A DNA stretch of 64,000 nucleotides from Deltaproteobacteria bacterium. Its GTDB lineage: Bacteria; Myxococcota_A; UBA9160; UBA4427. Both the position numbers and the translations under genes were made by a program. A model generated the notes under the pieces. The model was not told the DNA's origin. It saw nothing but the letters and a program-made list of their open reading frames with translations, and ran no database searches. Positions 8,642 to 17,647 of this stretch are shown in pieces (position 1 is the first letter of the stretch; every line of letters begins with the position of its first letter). The stretch lies in the NCBI GenBank assembly GCA_029261855.1, contig JAJDAN010000028.1, positions 124,001 to 188,000 of the forward strand, in the 5' to 3' direction.

Positions 8642-9151
8642 CTAGTCGCCCGGCGCCGTGCGGTGGAACGCCGCGAAGATGAAGATCAGTCCGGCCATCG
8701 CCAACAGGCCGAGCAGGGCCACGATGTAGCGCGCCGGCGACAGAGGCCCCGGGACCAGGACGTTCCACCACAGCATGACGCTCCCGACGATCGCGACGGC
8801 GCCGGACGAGATCGCAAGCGCCGGAGCGGTACGCCAGGGCGGCCCGCCGCCCGCACGGCTGAAGCGACGGAACCCCAGGGAGAAGGCCGCGAGACCCCCG
8901 ATCGCGAACACCAGGCTCGCGAGGCGCCAGACCGTTTCCTGCGAGAAGCCGAACAGGTAGAGGACGTACGGCGCGAACGAAGTGGCGATGGCGCTCAGCC
9001 CGATCTCGGCGACGTCCCGAAGCGACCCCATGCGCACCGCATCGGTCCGGGAGTCGGGGCGAAAGACGCTGACCACGAGTGAGAAGCCGACGAACGCCGC
9101 CGCGACTTCTGCGGTCGTGAAGAGGAAGTCCTGATGCGGAAGGTCGGGCAC
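8642..9151 (-). CDS. family 2 four-helix membrane protein
   Basis: A 169-residue membrane protein with four hydrophobic helices. Its first helix reads TAEVAAAFVGFSLVVSVF, the signature of family 2 (consensus AEvAvaiAGFsgvv). Other copies are at 13.2, 20.0, 24.4, 26.8 and 52.3 kb. The function is unknown. A conserved Glu inside the first helix suggests a functional, not merely structural, helix. Confidence 0.75.
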   Translation of the reverse strand: MPDLPHQDFLFTTAEVAAAFVGFSLVVSVFRPDSRTDAVRMGSLRDVAEIGLSAIATSFAPYVLYLFGFSQETVWRLASLVFAIGGLAAFSLGFRRFSRAGGGPPWRTAPALAISSGAVAIVGSVMLWWNVLVPGPLSPARYIVALLGLLAMAGLIFIFAAFHRTAPGD

Positions 9152-9185
9152 CGACCGCGCATGCTACCCGACGCGAACCGCCCCT

Positions 9186-9620
9186 TCATCCGCTGGCGGG
9201 CGCGCGGTGCGCCCGGCCGCGCAGACCCCAGACCACCAGCACCGCGCAGAGGATCGGGGGCAGCACGCCGACCACGGGGCTCGCGAGGAGCAGCGTTTCC
9301 TGCCACGGCGCCGCCTCGAAGCCCTTGCCCACCAGCATGGGCTGGCTCGCACCGACCACCGCGGAAAAGAGAGGAATCGCCCAGTTCGCATAGGAACCGA
9401 CGATCGCCGCCCAGAAACAGACGGTTCGCTGACGCTCGCCGAGTTTCAATCGCGTCCATGCGAGACCGAGCCCCACCAGGAAGACCCCGTTCAGGATCGC
9501 TTCCAGGTGTGCAGAGACGCCCATCCTCGGATTTGCGAGCCCGTAGGCGGCCAGCCCCGTACCGAGCCCGAGTAGGAACAACAGAAAGCCGTGAAACAGC
9601 AGACGGTGGTCGTACGGCAA
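9186..9620 (-). CDS. hydroxylaminobenzene mutase-like membrane protein
   Basis: A 144-residue, four-helix protein with FLLFLLGLGTGLAAYGLAN followed by PRMGVSAHLEAILNG. The NPRMGxSAHLEG motif is typical of the HabA/HabB family. Members outside nitrobenzene degraders have no shown activity, so the enzyme role is tentative. Confidence 0.65.
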   Translation of the reverse strand: MPYDHRLLFHGFLLFLLGLGTGLAAYGLANPRMGVSAHLEAILNGVFLVGLGLAWTRLKLGERQRTVCFWAAIVGSYANWAIPLFSAVVGASQPMLVGKGFEAAPWQETLLLASPVVGVLPPILCAVLVVWGLRGRAHRAPASG

Positions 9621-9653
9621 GGTCGGGGCTCCTCCTTCTTTGGTGTGCGCCTC

Positions 9654-10328
9654 TTACTTTCGGGGCCGCTTCCGGCCCGCGCGCGCCCATGCGATCCAGG
9701 CGGCCAGCGCCGCGGTCTTCTCTTCCTTTCGCCACGGCCCACCGTTGCCGGGCTTCGCGGCACCCAGTACCGCGAGCAGCGCGGCTTCCTTCATGGCGAG
9801 CTCTTCGCTGGCGATCGACACGACGCTCTTCTGGTCGATGTCGCTCACCCATCTCGCCGATCGACAGGATTCGGCCAGCGCCCGCCGAAGCGATTCGCGG
9901 ACGGCGAGCCCTTCCTCGATGTGGATCTGCGTATGGGACCCGATCGCCTTCTCGAGATCTTTCGCGGCGCGACCGCGGCTGACGAGGATGCCCGCACAGC
10001 CGACCCTGCGGCCCTCGGAGGCCAGCTCCTTCTCGACGCGCGCGAGCGCCCGGGCGGTGTGACGTCGCTGCTTGCGCAGGCCGCGTTCGACAGAGGCGGC
10101 GGGGTCGGCAGGCCGCGGCACCCGATCGAGGCCGTCGAACCCGCCCGCCACGTGATAGGGCTCCTTGGCTTCGCGGTCCCCGGGGTCGGCAGTTTCGATG
10201 CGACCGGTATAGAGAACCCGCAGCGCGCGCTTCTCGGACGAAGCAATCTCAACGGCCGCAACGGCCGCCCATCCGAGATGGGCCGAGACGCCGATCGATG
10301 CGTTTCCCGGTTTCTGCGCGGCCGCCAT
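9654..10328 (-). CDS. conserved hypothetical protein
   Basis: A 224-residue soluble protein that I do not recognise. It opens with NASIGVSAHLGWAAVAAVEI and has a Arg/Lys-rich helical middle and end (KQRRHTARALARVEKEL). No signal peptide or membrane helix. It ends 14 bp left of the next gene's stop, within a compact run of minus-strand genes. Confidence 0.6.
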   Translation of the reverse strand: MAAAQKPGNASIGVSAHLGWAAVAAVEIASSEKRALRVLYTGRIETADPGDREAKEPYHVAGGFDGLDRVPRPADPAASVERGLRKQRRHTARALARVEKELASEGRRVGCAGILVSRGRAAKDLEKAIGSHTQIHIEEGLAVRESLRRALAESCRSARWVSDIDQKSVVSIASEELAMKEAALLAVLGAAKPGNGGPWRKEEKTAALAAWIAWARAGRKRPRK

Positions 10329-10342
10329 CGTGCCTCGCTTGC

Positions 10343-10744
10343 CTAGCGGGAATCGAGCCTCACGAAGTAGCGCGGCGGGAAGCCAGTCAGGAAACGGAAC
10401 GGAAGCGGAAGACCGTTCGTATCGTCGACCTGATCGTGCTCGGCCCCACTGATCGGCACCGCCGTGTAGTCCGCTGTCTCGCCCTCGATCGTGATCTGAA
10501 CGTCGGGGTTTTCGAGCGCGCGGTTGAACCACGCACGGGGCCAGTGATTGGCCGCCACGTAGAGCTTGCCGTCGCTATCGAGACGCGAGACGACCCGTTC
10601 GTGCGGGGTCCCGTCCGCTTCGAAGGTGGTGATGACCAGCGTCGACCCCGCTTCGGGCTGGAAGTACCCGATGAGCGATTCGAACGCGACGACGATCCCC
10701 ACGTAGGCCACGGCCACGATCACGACGATCTTCACGACCTTCAT
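10343..10744 (-). CDS. membrane-anchored nitroreductase/deazaflavin-type protein
   Basis: A 133-residue protein with an N-terminal membrane helix, then LVITTFEADGTPHERVVSR and WPRAWFNRALENPDVQI. The GxPHE...W..R..FNRALENP pattern resembles F420-linked nitroreductase (DUF385-type) proteins. A related gene occurs as a cassette at 49.9-50.4 kb. Start chosen at the ATG that yields the helix. Confidence 0.6.
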   Translation of the reverse strand: MKVVKIVVIVAVAYVGIVVAFESLIGYFQPEAGSTLVITTFEADGTPHERVVSRLDSDGKLYVAANHWPRAWFNRALENPDVQITIEGETADYTAVPISGAEHDQVDDTNGLPLPFRFLTGFPPRYFVRLDSR

Positions 10745-10811
10745 CCCGACTCCCTCCAGTGCCTGCCGTTCCCCTGATTCCCCCAGTATTCCCGACCCGA
10801 CACAGTATGGC

Positions 10812-11342
10812 TCAGATCGGGATCTCGAATTCGAGGTGGATGTCCTCGGGCTCCAGGGCGAAGAGCCGGGCCTCCACGTCGTCCGTCGGGCGACAGCCCC
10901 GGCGGAGATAGAAGCGAATCGTGTTCTCGGACGGCGTCGCAGACACGTACAGCCGGCGAGCGCCTCGCGCCCGGGCCGCCTCCACCGCCCGTTCGAAGAG
11001 ATCACGCCCCACGCCCGTCTTCCGGTGGGAACGGCCGACATGCAGGAACTTGAGCTGCAGCTGATCCTTCGCCGGCCCGATGAAGCGACTCTCGAGCACG
11101 GCAGCGCCGATCAGCGTCTCGCCGTCGAAGGCGCCGAAGCACGCGCCACCGCGATCGAAGCAGTCGAGCAGCATCGGGCCGTCGCGCTCGGGTTCACCCG
11201 CAGGCCAGCCCCGCACCTCGTGGTGCTCCGGCCGCAGGACGAGCTCCGCTCCCTTGCGGGAATAGACCCTCTCGATGACCTCCGCACGGTCGATCGACCA
11301 GACGTCCTGGACCTCGTGGCGCTCGAGTCTGCGGATCTTCAT
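10812..11342 (-). CDS. GNAT family N-acetyltransferase
   Basis: A 176-residue GNAT. The acetyl-CoA loop is RSHRKTGVGRDLFE, preceded by LQLKFLHV; the later LYVSATPSENTIRFYLRRG is typical of small-molecule GNATs. Substrate unknown. It lies 14 bp from the next upstream gene. Confidence 0.85.
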   Translation of the reverse strand: MKIRRLERHEVQDVWSIDRAEVIERVYSRKGAELVLRPEHHEVRGWPAGEPERDGPMLLDCFDRGGACFGAFDGETLIGAAVLESRFIGPAKDQLQLKFLHVGRSHRKTGVGRDLFERAVEAARARGARRLYVSATPSENTIRFYLRRGCRPTDDVEARLFALEPEDIHLEFEIPI

Positions 11343-11356
11343 CCGGGGCTGGCCGA

Positions 11357-11638
11357 CTATTCGCCCAACCGGCTCTCGACGACGGCGAGGAATTCCTGCT
11401 GGCCGTCTTCATCGGAGACATCGAAGGCAGTGAAACCGCCACCCGAAAGCCGGACGTCCCCGGTGATCGTGCCGTCGGGGTGGTAGTGGAAGTGAAGGAA
11501 GGGCTTGGACCCGAGCTGGAAGTTGCCTGGGCGTCCTTCGCGCAACTCACCGAACGCACGAAGCGCGTCGAGCAGGCCCGCGATCCGCTCGAGCCCGGCC
11601 TTGCGACGCAACCGCGGAGACTTCTCGAAATCTCCCAC
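11357..11638 (-). CDS. conserved hypothetical protein with FLHFHYHPDG motif
   Basis: A 93-residue soluble protein, GTG start, that I do not assign to a named family. Its core SKPFLHFHYHPDGTITGDV is shared with a broken cassette gene at 53.6-53.8 kb, so this seems the intact chromosomal relative. Three His and an Asp in the motif could bind a metal, which is inference. Confidence 0.65.
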   Translation of the reverse strand: MGDFEKSPRLRRKAGLERIAGLLDALRAFGELREGRPGNFQLGSKPFLHFHYHPDGTITGDVRLSGGGFTAFDVSDEDGQQEFLAVVESRLGE

Positions 11639-11641
11639 TTG

Positions 11642-11767
11642 CTAGTCACCCACAGCCCACGTGAGCTGGAACTCGATCTCTTCTTCCGAAGAGGCGCGTT
11701 CGTGCTCGGTATTGATCGTGCCCTTCCGTGCTGCCCTGCTTCGCAACGCCCAGTATGCTGCCGCCAC
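11642..11767 (-). CDS. small hypothetical protein (41 aa)
   Basis: A GTG-started ORF of 41 residues. It has a short hydrophobic start (VAAAYWALRSRAARKG) and an acidic tail, SSEEEIEFQLTWAVGD. It ends 3 bp before the start of the FLHFHYHPDG gene, so coupling is likely. Too short for confident assignment. Confidence 0.4.
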   Translation of the reverse strand: MAAAYWALRSRAARKGTINTEHERASSEEEIEFQLTWAVGD

Positions 11768-11777
11768 CAGACCGCCG

Positions 11778-12371
11778 CTAGGCGACCGCCCAGGACAGCG
11801 CGTCTTCGAGGCGATCGTTTCCCCAGAAGAGCTCGCGACTGACCACGAAGGTAGGCGCTCCGAAGATACCCAGCCGCGTGGCTTCTTCGGTTTGCTGCCG
11901 CAGCAGGGCCTTGGCTTCCGGCGACTGTGCCTCTTCGATGAGGGATGCCGGGTCCTCGGCAGACGCCGCAAGGCAGCGCGACACGACCTGCGCGGAAGCG
12001 ATGTCGACGTCCTCTTCGAAGTTCGCACGGTAGACGGCGCGTACGAAGTCGGGTAGCCACGGCTTTTCGGCATGACGGCAGGCGACCCGCGCCGCGAGCA
12101 GCCCGTTGCGCGGGAACTGCGACGGCCGTCGAAACGGCAGACCCTGCGCCGCGCAGATGCGTTCCAGGTCGCGCCACATGTAGCGTCCCTTGGCGGCGTA
12201 GATGTTGAACGGAGAATCGTTCCAGCCCTGGTCCCCGAAGATCGGCCCGAGCAGGAAGGGGCGCCAGCGGACGGCCACCTGCCGCGAGGCGGCGAGCGCT
12301 TCGATGCGCAGGGCCGCGGGGTAGGAATAGGTACTGCCGAACTCGAACCAGAAGTCGACGTGCTGTGTCAT
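11778..12371 (-). CDS. DsbA-family / HCCA isomerase-like protein
   Basis: A 197-residue relative of the gene at 7.6 kb: DFWFEFGSTYSYPAALRIE at the N terminus and LGIFGAPTFVVSRELFWGNDR at the C terminus. Ser replaces the catalytic Cys, as in glutathione-dependent isomerases. The start overlaps the GST stop by 4 bp (ATGA), and the pairing with a GST supports a glutathione-dependent pathway. Confidence 0.85.
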   Translation of the reverse strand: MTQHVDFWFEFGSTYSYPAALRIEALAASRQVAVRWRPFLLGPIFGDQGWNDSPFNIYAAKGRYMWRDLERICAAQGLPFRRPSQFPRNGLLAARVACRHAEKPWLPDFVRAVYRANFEEDVDIASAQVVSRCLAASAEDPASLIEEAQSPEAKALLRQQTEEATRLGIFGAPTFVVSRELFWGNDRLEDALSWAVA

Positions 12372-13195
12372 CCGGCGGCGTTCCCCGAGCGGTCCTTGGC
12401 GGCGATCTTGCGGTCGATCTTGGCAAGATAGGCGCCGAGATCCGGTGCGAACTCCGGCAGCGCGGCACAGCGGCGCATGTGTGCGGAGGCACGCGGGTAG
12501 CGCGTTTCGAAATGCTCGCCTGCCAGCGGCTCGAGACCCTTGGCGCGGAGCATGTCCTCGCCCCGACGGGTCTGAGAGAACTGGATCGCCTCGGCGGTGA
12601 AGCAGATGTCGGCGAGGGTGACGCAGTCGCCCACCAGGAAGTCGGCCCGCGCGAGAACGCTCTCGACCCCGCCGAGGTACACGTCGAACGCTTTGCATGT
12701 GTCGGCATGGATCGCCTGGGTGACCTGCTCGCGCAGGACGGCCAGCTGGAAGATCTGCGATTCGCGCGAGAACACCAACGCGACGTCCAGGAAGCTGTCG
12801 ACGCGAGACGCTTCGTAGGGGTCGCGCCCGTAGATCGGGTAGTCGTTCTTCGAGAGGCGGGCGACTGCGCGGAGGATCGAGTTCGACTCGAAGATGCCGA
12901 CCCGACCGTCCGGGCTGAAGGCCGCCGGAACCGTCCCGAAGGGATGGGCGGAGAGGAATGCGTCCGTCTTGTGAAGCCCGCCCTGGAACCCTTCGCGCGC
13001 TTCACGAAGCGTGCCCGCGGCGTCCGCTCGGTCCGAATCGGTGAGCGGGCGCGCGTCGAAGTCCCACAACCACCCAGGCAGCTCGCCCGGCGAAGCGCCG
13101 CGCAGCTCGATCTCGACGTCGCAGTAGCGCGCGGCCACCGTGGCCTTGTAGATCCGGGGGTTGGGTGAATAGGAGAAGATCCGCAGGTCGGCCAT
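12368..13195 (-). CDS. glutathione S-transferase family protein
   Basis: A 275-residue protein with an N-terminal thioredoxin-like part (FGTVPAAFSPDGRVGIFESN, where the ESN loop binds glutathione) and an all-helical C-terminal part containing FLVGDCVTLADICF. The order resembles GSTs of the EF1B-gamma type. It forms an operon with the isomerase-like gene downstream. Confidence 0.85.
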   Translation of the reverse strand: MADLRIFSYSPNPRIYKATVAARYCDVEIELRGASPGELPGWLWDFDARPLTDSDRADAAGTLREAREGFQGGLHKTDAFLSAHPFGTVPAAFSPDGRVGIFESNSILRAVARLSKNDYPIYGRDPYEASRVDSFLDVALVFSRESQIFQLAVLREQVTQAIHADTCKAFDVYLGGVESVLARADFLVGDCVTLADICFTAEAIQFSQTRRGEDMLRAKGLEPLAGEHFETRYPRASAHMRRCAALPEFAPDLGAYLAKIDRKIAAKDRSGNAAG

Positions 13196-13217
13196 CCAGG
13201 TTTCCTCTTGCCGCGCG

Positions 13218-13739
13218 CTAGTCGTCCTTCCCGATGTGCCCCAGGAAGGAGAAGACGACGAGCGAAAACGCGAAGCCCGACAGGAAGACCAGCAGACCGA
13301 GCCCGGTCAGGTAGACGGCAGCCGGTTTCACGAACACCGTGGTCGTCGCGTTCGCGGCCAGAAGCAGTGTCGCGGCCAGCAACGTGGGGATCGGGATGGC
13401 CACTGCGATCGCGATGGCAGACCCGGTCTGCGGCCCCGACGACCGCACCGCCAGCACTGCACGGGTCAGCCAGAAGCCGACGCAACCCACGGCAACGGCC
13501 AGGGCACCACTCGATGCGCGCCAGATCACCGCTTCCGCGATCTCGTAGCGGTGGAGCAACAGCGGAAGCAGCGAGAACATGACGACCATCAGGCTGTAGA
13601 GCACCATGGCGCGCATCCGGACGGAGTTAATGTGCGGGTCGTCTCGCGCTGGCCGCTCTCCGAGGATGGCGACGAGACTCGCGAAGCCCGCGAACGCAAC
13701 GGCGACCTCGGCGAAGGTCAGGAGAAGGTCGGAGTTCAT
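13218..13739 (-). CDS. family 2 four-helix membrane protein
   Basis: A 173-residue copy of family 2: LLLTFAEVAVAFAGFASLVAI in helix 1, then a polar loop RPARDDPHINSVRMRAM and three further helices. It is the first gene of the leftward block that starts at the divergent intergenic space 13740-13859. Confidence 0.75.
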   Translation of the reverse strand: MNSDLLLTFAEVAVAFAGFASLVAILGERPARDDPHINSVRMRAMVLYSLMVVMFSLLPLLLHRYEIAEAVIWRASSGALAVAVGCVGFWLTRAVLAVRSSGPQTGSAIAIAVAIPIPTLLAATLLLAANATTTVFVKPAAVYLTGLGLLVFLSGFAFSLVVFSFLGHIGKDD

Positions 13740-13859
13740 CGCGACACGCTATCTCAACCCCGAAGCGCCCACCCAGGGCGTAGGTCGACGCTTTGTGGGA
13801 CCGCGATGGGCGCGTAGACTCGCGCCCTGGAAGAGACATCGACGGGGGGGTCAGGCCCA

Positions 13860-14195
13860 GTGGAAGTCCTCGAAACCGGAAGAGACGCGGCAGCACGGAT
13901 CGAACGCTTCGAAAGCCACGGAGCCTGGTCGACCCCGCTGGGCGCGGGTACGGGGGAGTCCCACGTCTACGCGATCCACTTCGATGCACCCGGCGAGATC
14001 GGGCCCCACGAAGCGGGCTTCGACCAGCTGTTCCTGGTGGTCGAAGGCTCTGGCTGGGCTGCCGGTCCCGACGGCGCCCGCGTGCCGCTCCGCAAGGGTC
14101 AGGCGGCGCGCTTTCGTCGCGGCGAGGTCCACTCCAAGGGAAGCGACGTCGGCATGACCGCGATCATGGTCCAGGTCGAGACGCTATCGGTCTGA
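13860..14195 (+). CDS. cupin domain protein
   Basis: A 111-residue single-domain cupin on the plus strand, GTG start. The two cupin motifs are visible as GPHEAGFDQLFLVVEGSG and LRKGQAARFRRGEVHS, giving possible His and Glu metal ligands. It is divergent from the family 2 gene and convergent with the VOC gene. Confidence 0.8.
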   Translation: MEVLETGRDAAARIERFESHGAWSTPLGAGTGESHVYAIHFDAPGEIGPHEAGFDQLFLVVEGSGWAAGPDGARVPLRKGQAARFRRGEVHSKGSDVGMTAIMVQVETLSV

Positions 14196-14206
14196 AGCGG
14201 TTCCGT

Positions 14207-14668
14207 TCACCGATTCGCGCGGGGGATGTACGCGACCTCGAGCTTCACTCCGTCCGGGTCCGCGACGAACAGCGCGAAGTAGCCCGCGTCGTAGCCCGGC
14301 ACGTCGCTGTAGTCCGTAGGAACGTCGAGCACCTCTGCGCCGATCGCGACCATCGCCCGGTGTACGGCCTCGACCACCTCGCGGCTCTCCGCATGAAACG
14401 CCAGGTGGTGGGGACCCGGCTCGTAGCGATCGTACTTCCGGTCCCGACTCTCGGGCCGCGCCGGACGCACCTCCACGTCGAAGCGCGCGCCGTTCCCGTA
14501 CTTCATGCCCCAGGTCGCCCGGGTCGGGTTCGGACCCTGCCATTCCGGCATCTCGAGATCCCAGCGCCGATAGCCGAGCGCCTCGAAGAACGCCGCGTAG
14601 AACGGGATCGACTTCTCGGGATGGCCGACCGAGATGTCGATGTGCGCGAGAGGCCCAGTCACCGGCAT
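14207..14668 (-). CDS. VOC family protein
   Basis: A 153-residue VOC protein: AHIDISVGHPEKSIPFYAAF at the start, GPHHLAFHAESREVVEAVHR in the middle and FVADPDGVKLEVAY at the end, giving His/Glu metal ligand positions. Likely a glyoxalase or bleomycin-resistance-like fold with unknown substrate. Confidence 0.85.
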   Translation of the reverse strand: MPVTGPLAHIDISVGHPEKSIPFYAAFFEALGYRRWDLEMPEWQGPNPTRATWGMKYGNGARFDVEVRPARPESRDRKYDRYEPGPHHLAFHAESREVVEAVHRAMVAIGAEVLDVPTDYSDVPGYDAGYFALFVADPDGVKLEVAYIPRANR

Positions 14669-14696
14669 GCAGCTACGCCGCCCCGAAGAAGGGGCA

Positions 14697-15320
14697 TCAA
14701 GAGTCCTCCACCGCCGGAGAACCATCGATTCGTTGCCAGTCTGTGTGGAGGGCAAGCGAGCCGCGATCGAAGGCAAAATAGTAGCCTCCACCCGCACCCG
14801 GCGGTGATCCCGGCGCAGCGGACGGCTGTTCTTCCGATCGCGAGATCTTCACTCCTTTGAGGTAACACACGAGAAGGCAGCCGACACCGCCGTGTGCAAC
14901 GAACGCGACCGGCTGTTCGGGCGAGGTCTGTCCGAGGCCCTCTCGAACCGCTCCGAGAACGCGGGCCTGGGCGTCTGCTGCTCGCTCCCAACCCCGAACG
15001 CTGACTTCCGGGTTCGCGAAGAACTCCTCGACGACGGGCCAGAACTCGGGCGGCGGAAGGAAGCCCGTCGCCGACCGATCGTTTTCCCCCAGGCCGGGGA
15101 TCACACTGGACGGGATACCGAGGGCACTGCGAAGGACTTCTGCGCCGTCGGCCGCCTTCTGCTCCTCACTCGAGAAGACGTGAGCGAGAGAAGGCGCCCA
15201 GGCCTGCTCGAGTACGCCCCGCATGCGAACGAGGCCTGCGGCGGAAAGTGACCACCGGTCGATCGGGATAGACGGATCGACGACTACGTCTGGATGAGTG
15301 ATGAAGTAGGCAAGCGTCAT
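14697..15320 (-). CDS. histidine phosphatase-like protein
   Basis: A 207-residue protein of the phosphoglycerate-mutase fold. The usual RHG is replaced by ITHPDVVVD, with the phosphate-site His kept, and the second His is in VAFVAHGGVGCLL. The RHG change marks an atypical subgroup, so catalysis is uncertain. Confidence 0.75.
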   Translation of the reverse strand: MTLAYFITHPDVVVDPSIPIDRWSLSAAGLVRMRGVLEQAWAPSLAHVFSSEEQKAADGAEVLRSALGIPSSVIPGLGENDRSATGFLPPPEFWPVVEEFFANPEVSVRGWERAADAQARVLGAVREGLGQTSPEQPVAFVAHGGVGCLLVCYLKGVKISRSEEQPSAAPGSPPGAGGGYYFAFDRGSLALHTDWQRIDGSPAVEDS

Positions 15321-15409
15321 GAGAGGGCCAACCGCACCCCCCCACGGTACCATCGAAGTGTTGCTGCGCACCGGCGTGCTGGCTGCGTTCTCGTTAGGTG
15401 GACTGAATC

Positions 15410-16111
15410 ATGGATCTCTTGAAACTCGAACGAGACGCGCCCTTCCGAAGGGCCAGGCTCGACACCGGACCGAAGAACGTGCTCGGCCTCGAGGCGGTGC
15501 GCGCGCTCAAGCAGGCCGTCGCCCCGGACCCCGAGGCTCCCGTGTTGGTGCTTTCCGGTCGCGCGGACGCGTTCTGCGCGGGGTTGGACGCCGCGGTCCT
15601 GGCGGTGGGACGGCTCGAACGCGAAGAGCTTCTCGCCGAGATGGGCGAGCTGCTTCTCGCCGCCTGGAGCGGCCCGACGCGAATCGTCGCGATCTGCGAA
15701 GGCCACGCCGTCGCGGCGGGCGCGATGCTGCTGCTGGTCGCCGACATCCGCATCGGCACCCGGGGCTCGTACCGGATTGGCTTCACCGAGCCGCGACTCG
15801 GCATGCCGCTGCCCGAGTTGCCGTCGGTCCTCGCTCGCGCGCGACTCGACCGGCGGCGTCTGCACGAGATGACCGTGCTGGGCAATACACCAGGCCCCGA
15901 AGAAGCCGCGGTCGTTGGCTTCCTCGACGAGTTGGTCGAGAGCGACGACCTGGAAGCGACCGCCCTGGAGCGCGCCCGACAGCTCTCCAAGCTGAGTGAA
16001 GCCGCCTATCAGGGTACGCTCACGTCGGTCTTCGGAACAGAGATCGCCCGGGTCGAGGCACTCGTCGCCGAGCAGACCGCGAGGCGCGATGCCGCCTGGG
16101 CGGCCTCCTAG
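15410..16111 (+). CDS. enoyl-CoA hydratase/isomerase family protein
   Basis: A 233-residue crotonase-fold protein. Oxyanion-hole motifs are SGRADAFCAGLD and GHAVAAGAMLLL. The usual catalytic Glu region reads SYRIGFTEPRLGMP. It is one of the few plus-strand genes on the left and lies between the phosphatase and PRTase genes. Confidence 0.85.
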   Translation: MDLLKLERDAPFRRARLDTGPKNVLGLEAVRALKQAVAPDPEAPVLVLSGRADAFCAGLDAAVLAVGRLEREELLAEMGELLLAAWSGPTRIVAICEGHAVAAGAMLLLVADIRIGTRGSYRIGFTEPRLGMPLPELPSVLARARLDRRRLHEMTVLGNTPGPEEAAVVGFLDELVESDDLEATALERARQLSKLSEAAYQGTLTSVFGTEIARVEALVAEQTARRDAAWAAS

Positions 16112-16171
16112 AGCCTCGAACCCAGCCACGGTCACCCTCGAGAACTGTAGAGCGTCGCTCGCCCTCGCGGG

Positions 16172-16692
16172 CTACGAGGACTCGTCGTCGGACAGCCAGG
16201 ACGCCGCGCGAACCCGGTACTTCTTTCGAATCGCGTCCGTACCCGGATTCCGGTCCATGTGAATCGTCGCGATCCCAACGATGACACCGGCGCTTCGCTC
16301 GATGAGCCGTGCAGCCGCCATGATCTGGGCTCCGGTCTCGATCCATTCGTCTACCAGGAGAATTCGTTCCCGCGCGCGGACCGCACCTGGTCGAAGCTCC
16401 AGGGACTTCTCGATCCCCGAGTAGTCGGTGAAGCTCTCGCGGTCGGCTTCGACGGGGAGCTTCCCTCCCTTGCGTACCGGAACGACACCCACCCCCAGCT
16501 CGCGTGCGATCGCCGTACCCAGGATGAAGCCCAGCGCGTCGATGCAGGCGACCCGATCGGGGTTGGTTTCGCGATTGAGTTCGACCAGGTCCGCGACGAG
16601 GGCTTCGAAGGCATCGGCGTCTGCGAACAAGGGAGTGACGTCGTAGCGATCTCCGCTCGTACGCGTATCGATCCTGGTCAGATAGGCGCGAA
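16172..16692 (-). CDS. type I phosphoribosyltransferase (adenine-PRTase-like)
   Basis: A roughly 170-residue protein with the PRPP-binding motif ILLVDEWIETGAQ and an early ACIDALGFILG, as in adenine phosphoribosyltransferase. Trp replaces one Asp in the usual VDDxxxTG motif. The start is uncertain: no ATG/GTG is in frame above TTG at 16630, and I give a longer form starting at ATT because AYLTRIDTRTSGDRYDV looks coding. Confidence 0.7.
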
Positions 16693-16718
16693 TGCCCGAC
16701 TCGATCCAGCCGCCACGC

Positions 16719-16895
16719 TCAACCCTCCCGACGCGGGCGGCGAACCAGCTCGCCCCCGCAGTTCGGGCACCGCGCCTCCATCTGCTCCGTGCACGGGTGG
16801 CAGAACGCGCACTCGAAACTGCAGATGCAGGCTTCGGCCAGATGGTCGAGCGGTGCAGCGCACTTCTCGCAGGCTGTCTTCATTTCGAGAGGCAT
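16719..16895 (-). CDS. DUF1272 zinc-binding protein
   Basis: A 58-residue protein with four Cys pairs: ACEKC, ACICSFECAFCHPC and CPNCGGELVRRP. This matches the DUF1272 family, where two zinc ions are expected. It overlaps the 3' end of the upstream gene by 16 bp. Function unknown. Confidence 0.85.
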   Translation of the reverse strand: MPLEMKTACEKCAAPLDHLAEACICSFECAFCHPCTEQMEARCPNCGGELVRRPRREG

Positions 16896-17647
16896 GGCTC
16901 GACCCCGTAGAAGTCATAGAAGTAGCGCACCGGCGCACGGACCGTGAGCGCTTGCAGGGGAAAGCAGCCGCTCAGGTTGGCCGGGTCCGAAGTCTCGGCG
17001 ACAGCCTTCAGAAACGACGCCGCCAGCACGGGTCTGACCTGTCCGAAGCGGTCGAGAAACTGGCCCCACAGCGCCATCGAACGAAGTCCGCGCCCGATCG
17101 GGCGAGCGCTTGCAACGTAGTCGGGCGGGAACAAGCGGCGATAGGCTTCGAGATTGTAGAGCCACGACGCCCCGACGACTGGAATGTCCGGATCCACACG
17201 CGGCTTCAGATCCTCGAAGAGTGCACGCAGCTCCGCTCGCCGCCGACCGCGCTGCTCGACCTGCAACGAAGAACGGTCACCATCGGCCGCGCTTTGGAAG
17301 TGCAGGCGCACATGGTCGCCGCCTGGGAGCGCGTACGAGAAACAACCGAAGGTCGCCTCGACCGCGGGTGCAGTCCTCGTTTCGGCGTCTCTCATATAGA
17401 ACTGGTAGGTCCAGCTCCGAACGTCGCCCGCTTCGCGCAGGCCCGCCAGGTAGGCCTGCCAGCCCGGGTTCGCGACATCGAAGTTGCGCCCCAGACCGAG
17501 GCGGACATAGAGATTCGTGCTCTCGAAGAGAGCGACTTCGAGCGGAACCCCGGACAGACCGCGCACTCGCTCGGCGAACGAGAGCTGAAGCTCGAAGAAG
17601 CCCTTGGTACAGACGCGTCCCACTGCCGGCCTACTCGCGGTGCTCAA
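16880..17647 (-). CDS. conserved hypothetical protein
   Basis: A 255-residue soluble protein I do not recognise. Distinct stretches are STNLYVRLGLGRNFD, SWTYQFYMRDAETR and VRYFYDFYGVEPCLSK. It overlaps the transglutaminase stop by 4 bp and the DUF1272 gene start, so it belongs to a five-gene operon with GFA, transglutaminase, DUF1272 and PRTase. Confidence 0.65.
   Translation of the reverse strand: MSTASRPAVGRVCTKGFFELQLSFAERVRGLSGVPLEVALFESTNLYVRLGLGRNFDVANPGWQAYLAGLREAGDVRSWTYQFYMRDAETRTAPAVEATFGCFSYALPGGDHVRLHFQSAADGDRSSLQVEQRGRRRAELRALFEDLKPRVDPDIPVVGASWLYNLEAYRRLFPPDYVASARPIGRGLRSMALWGQFLDRFGQVRPVLAASFLKAVAETSDPANLSGCFPLQALTVRAPVRYFYDFYGVEPCLSK

Noticed and set aside
11740-11790. Type B-like attC fragment (cagtatgctgccgcc, gctaggc) in the left region
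   Set aside because: The match is short, lies over two coding frames, and no left core or pairing arm is present.
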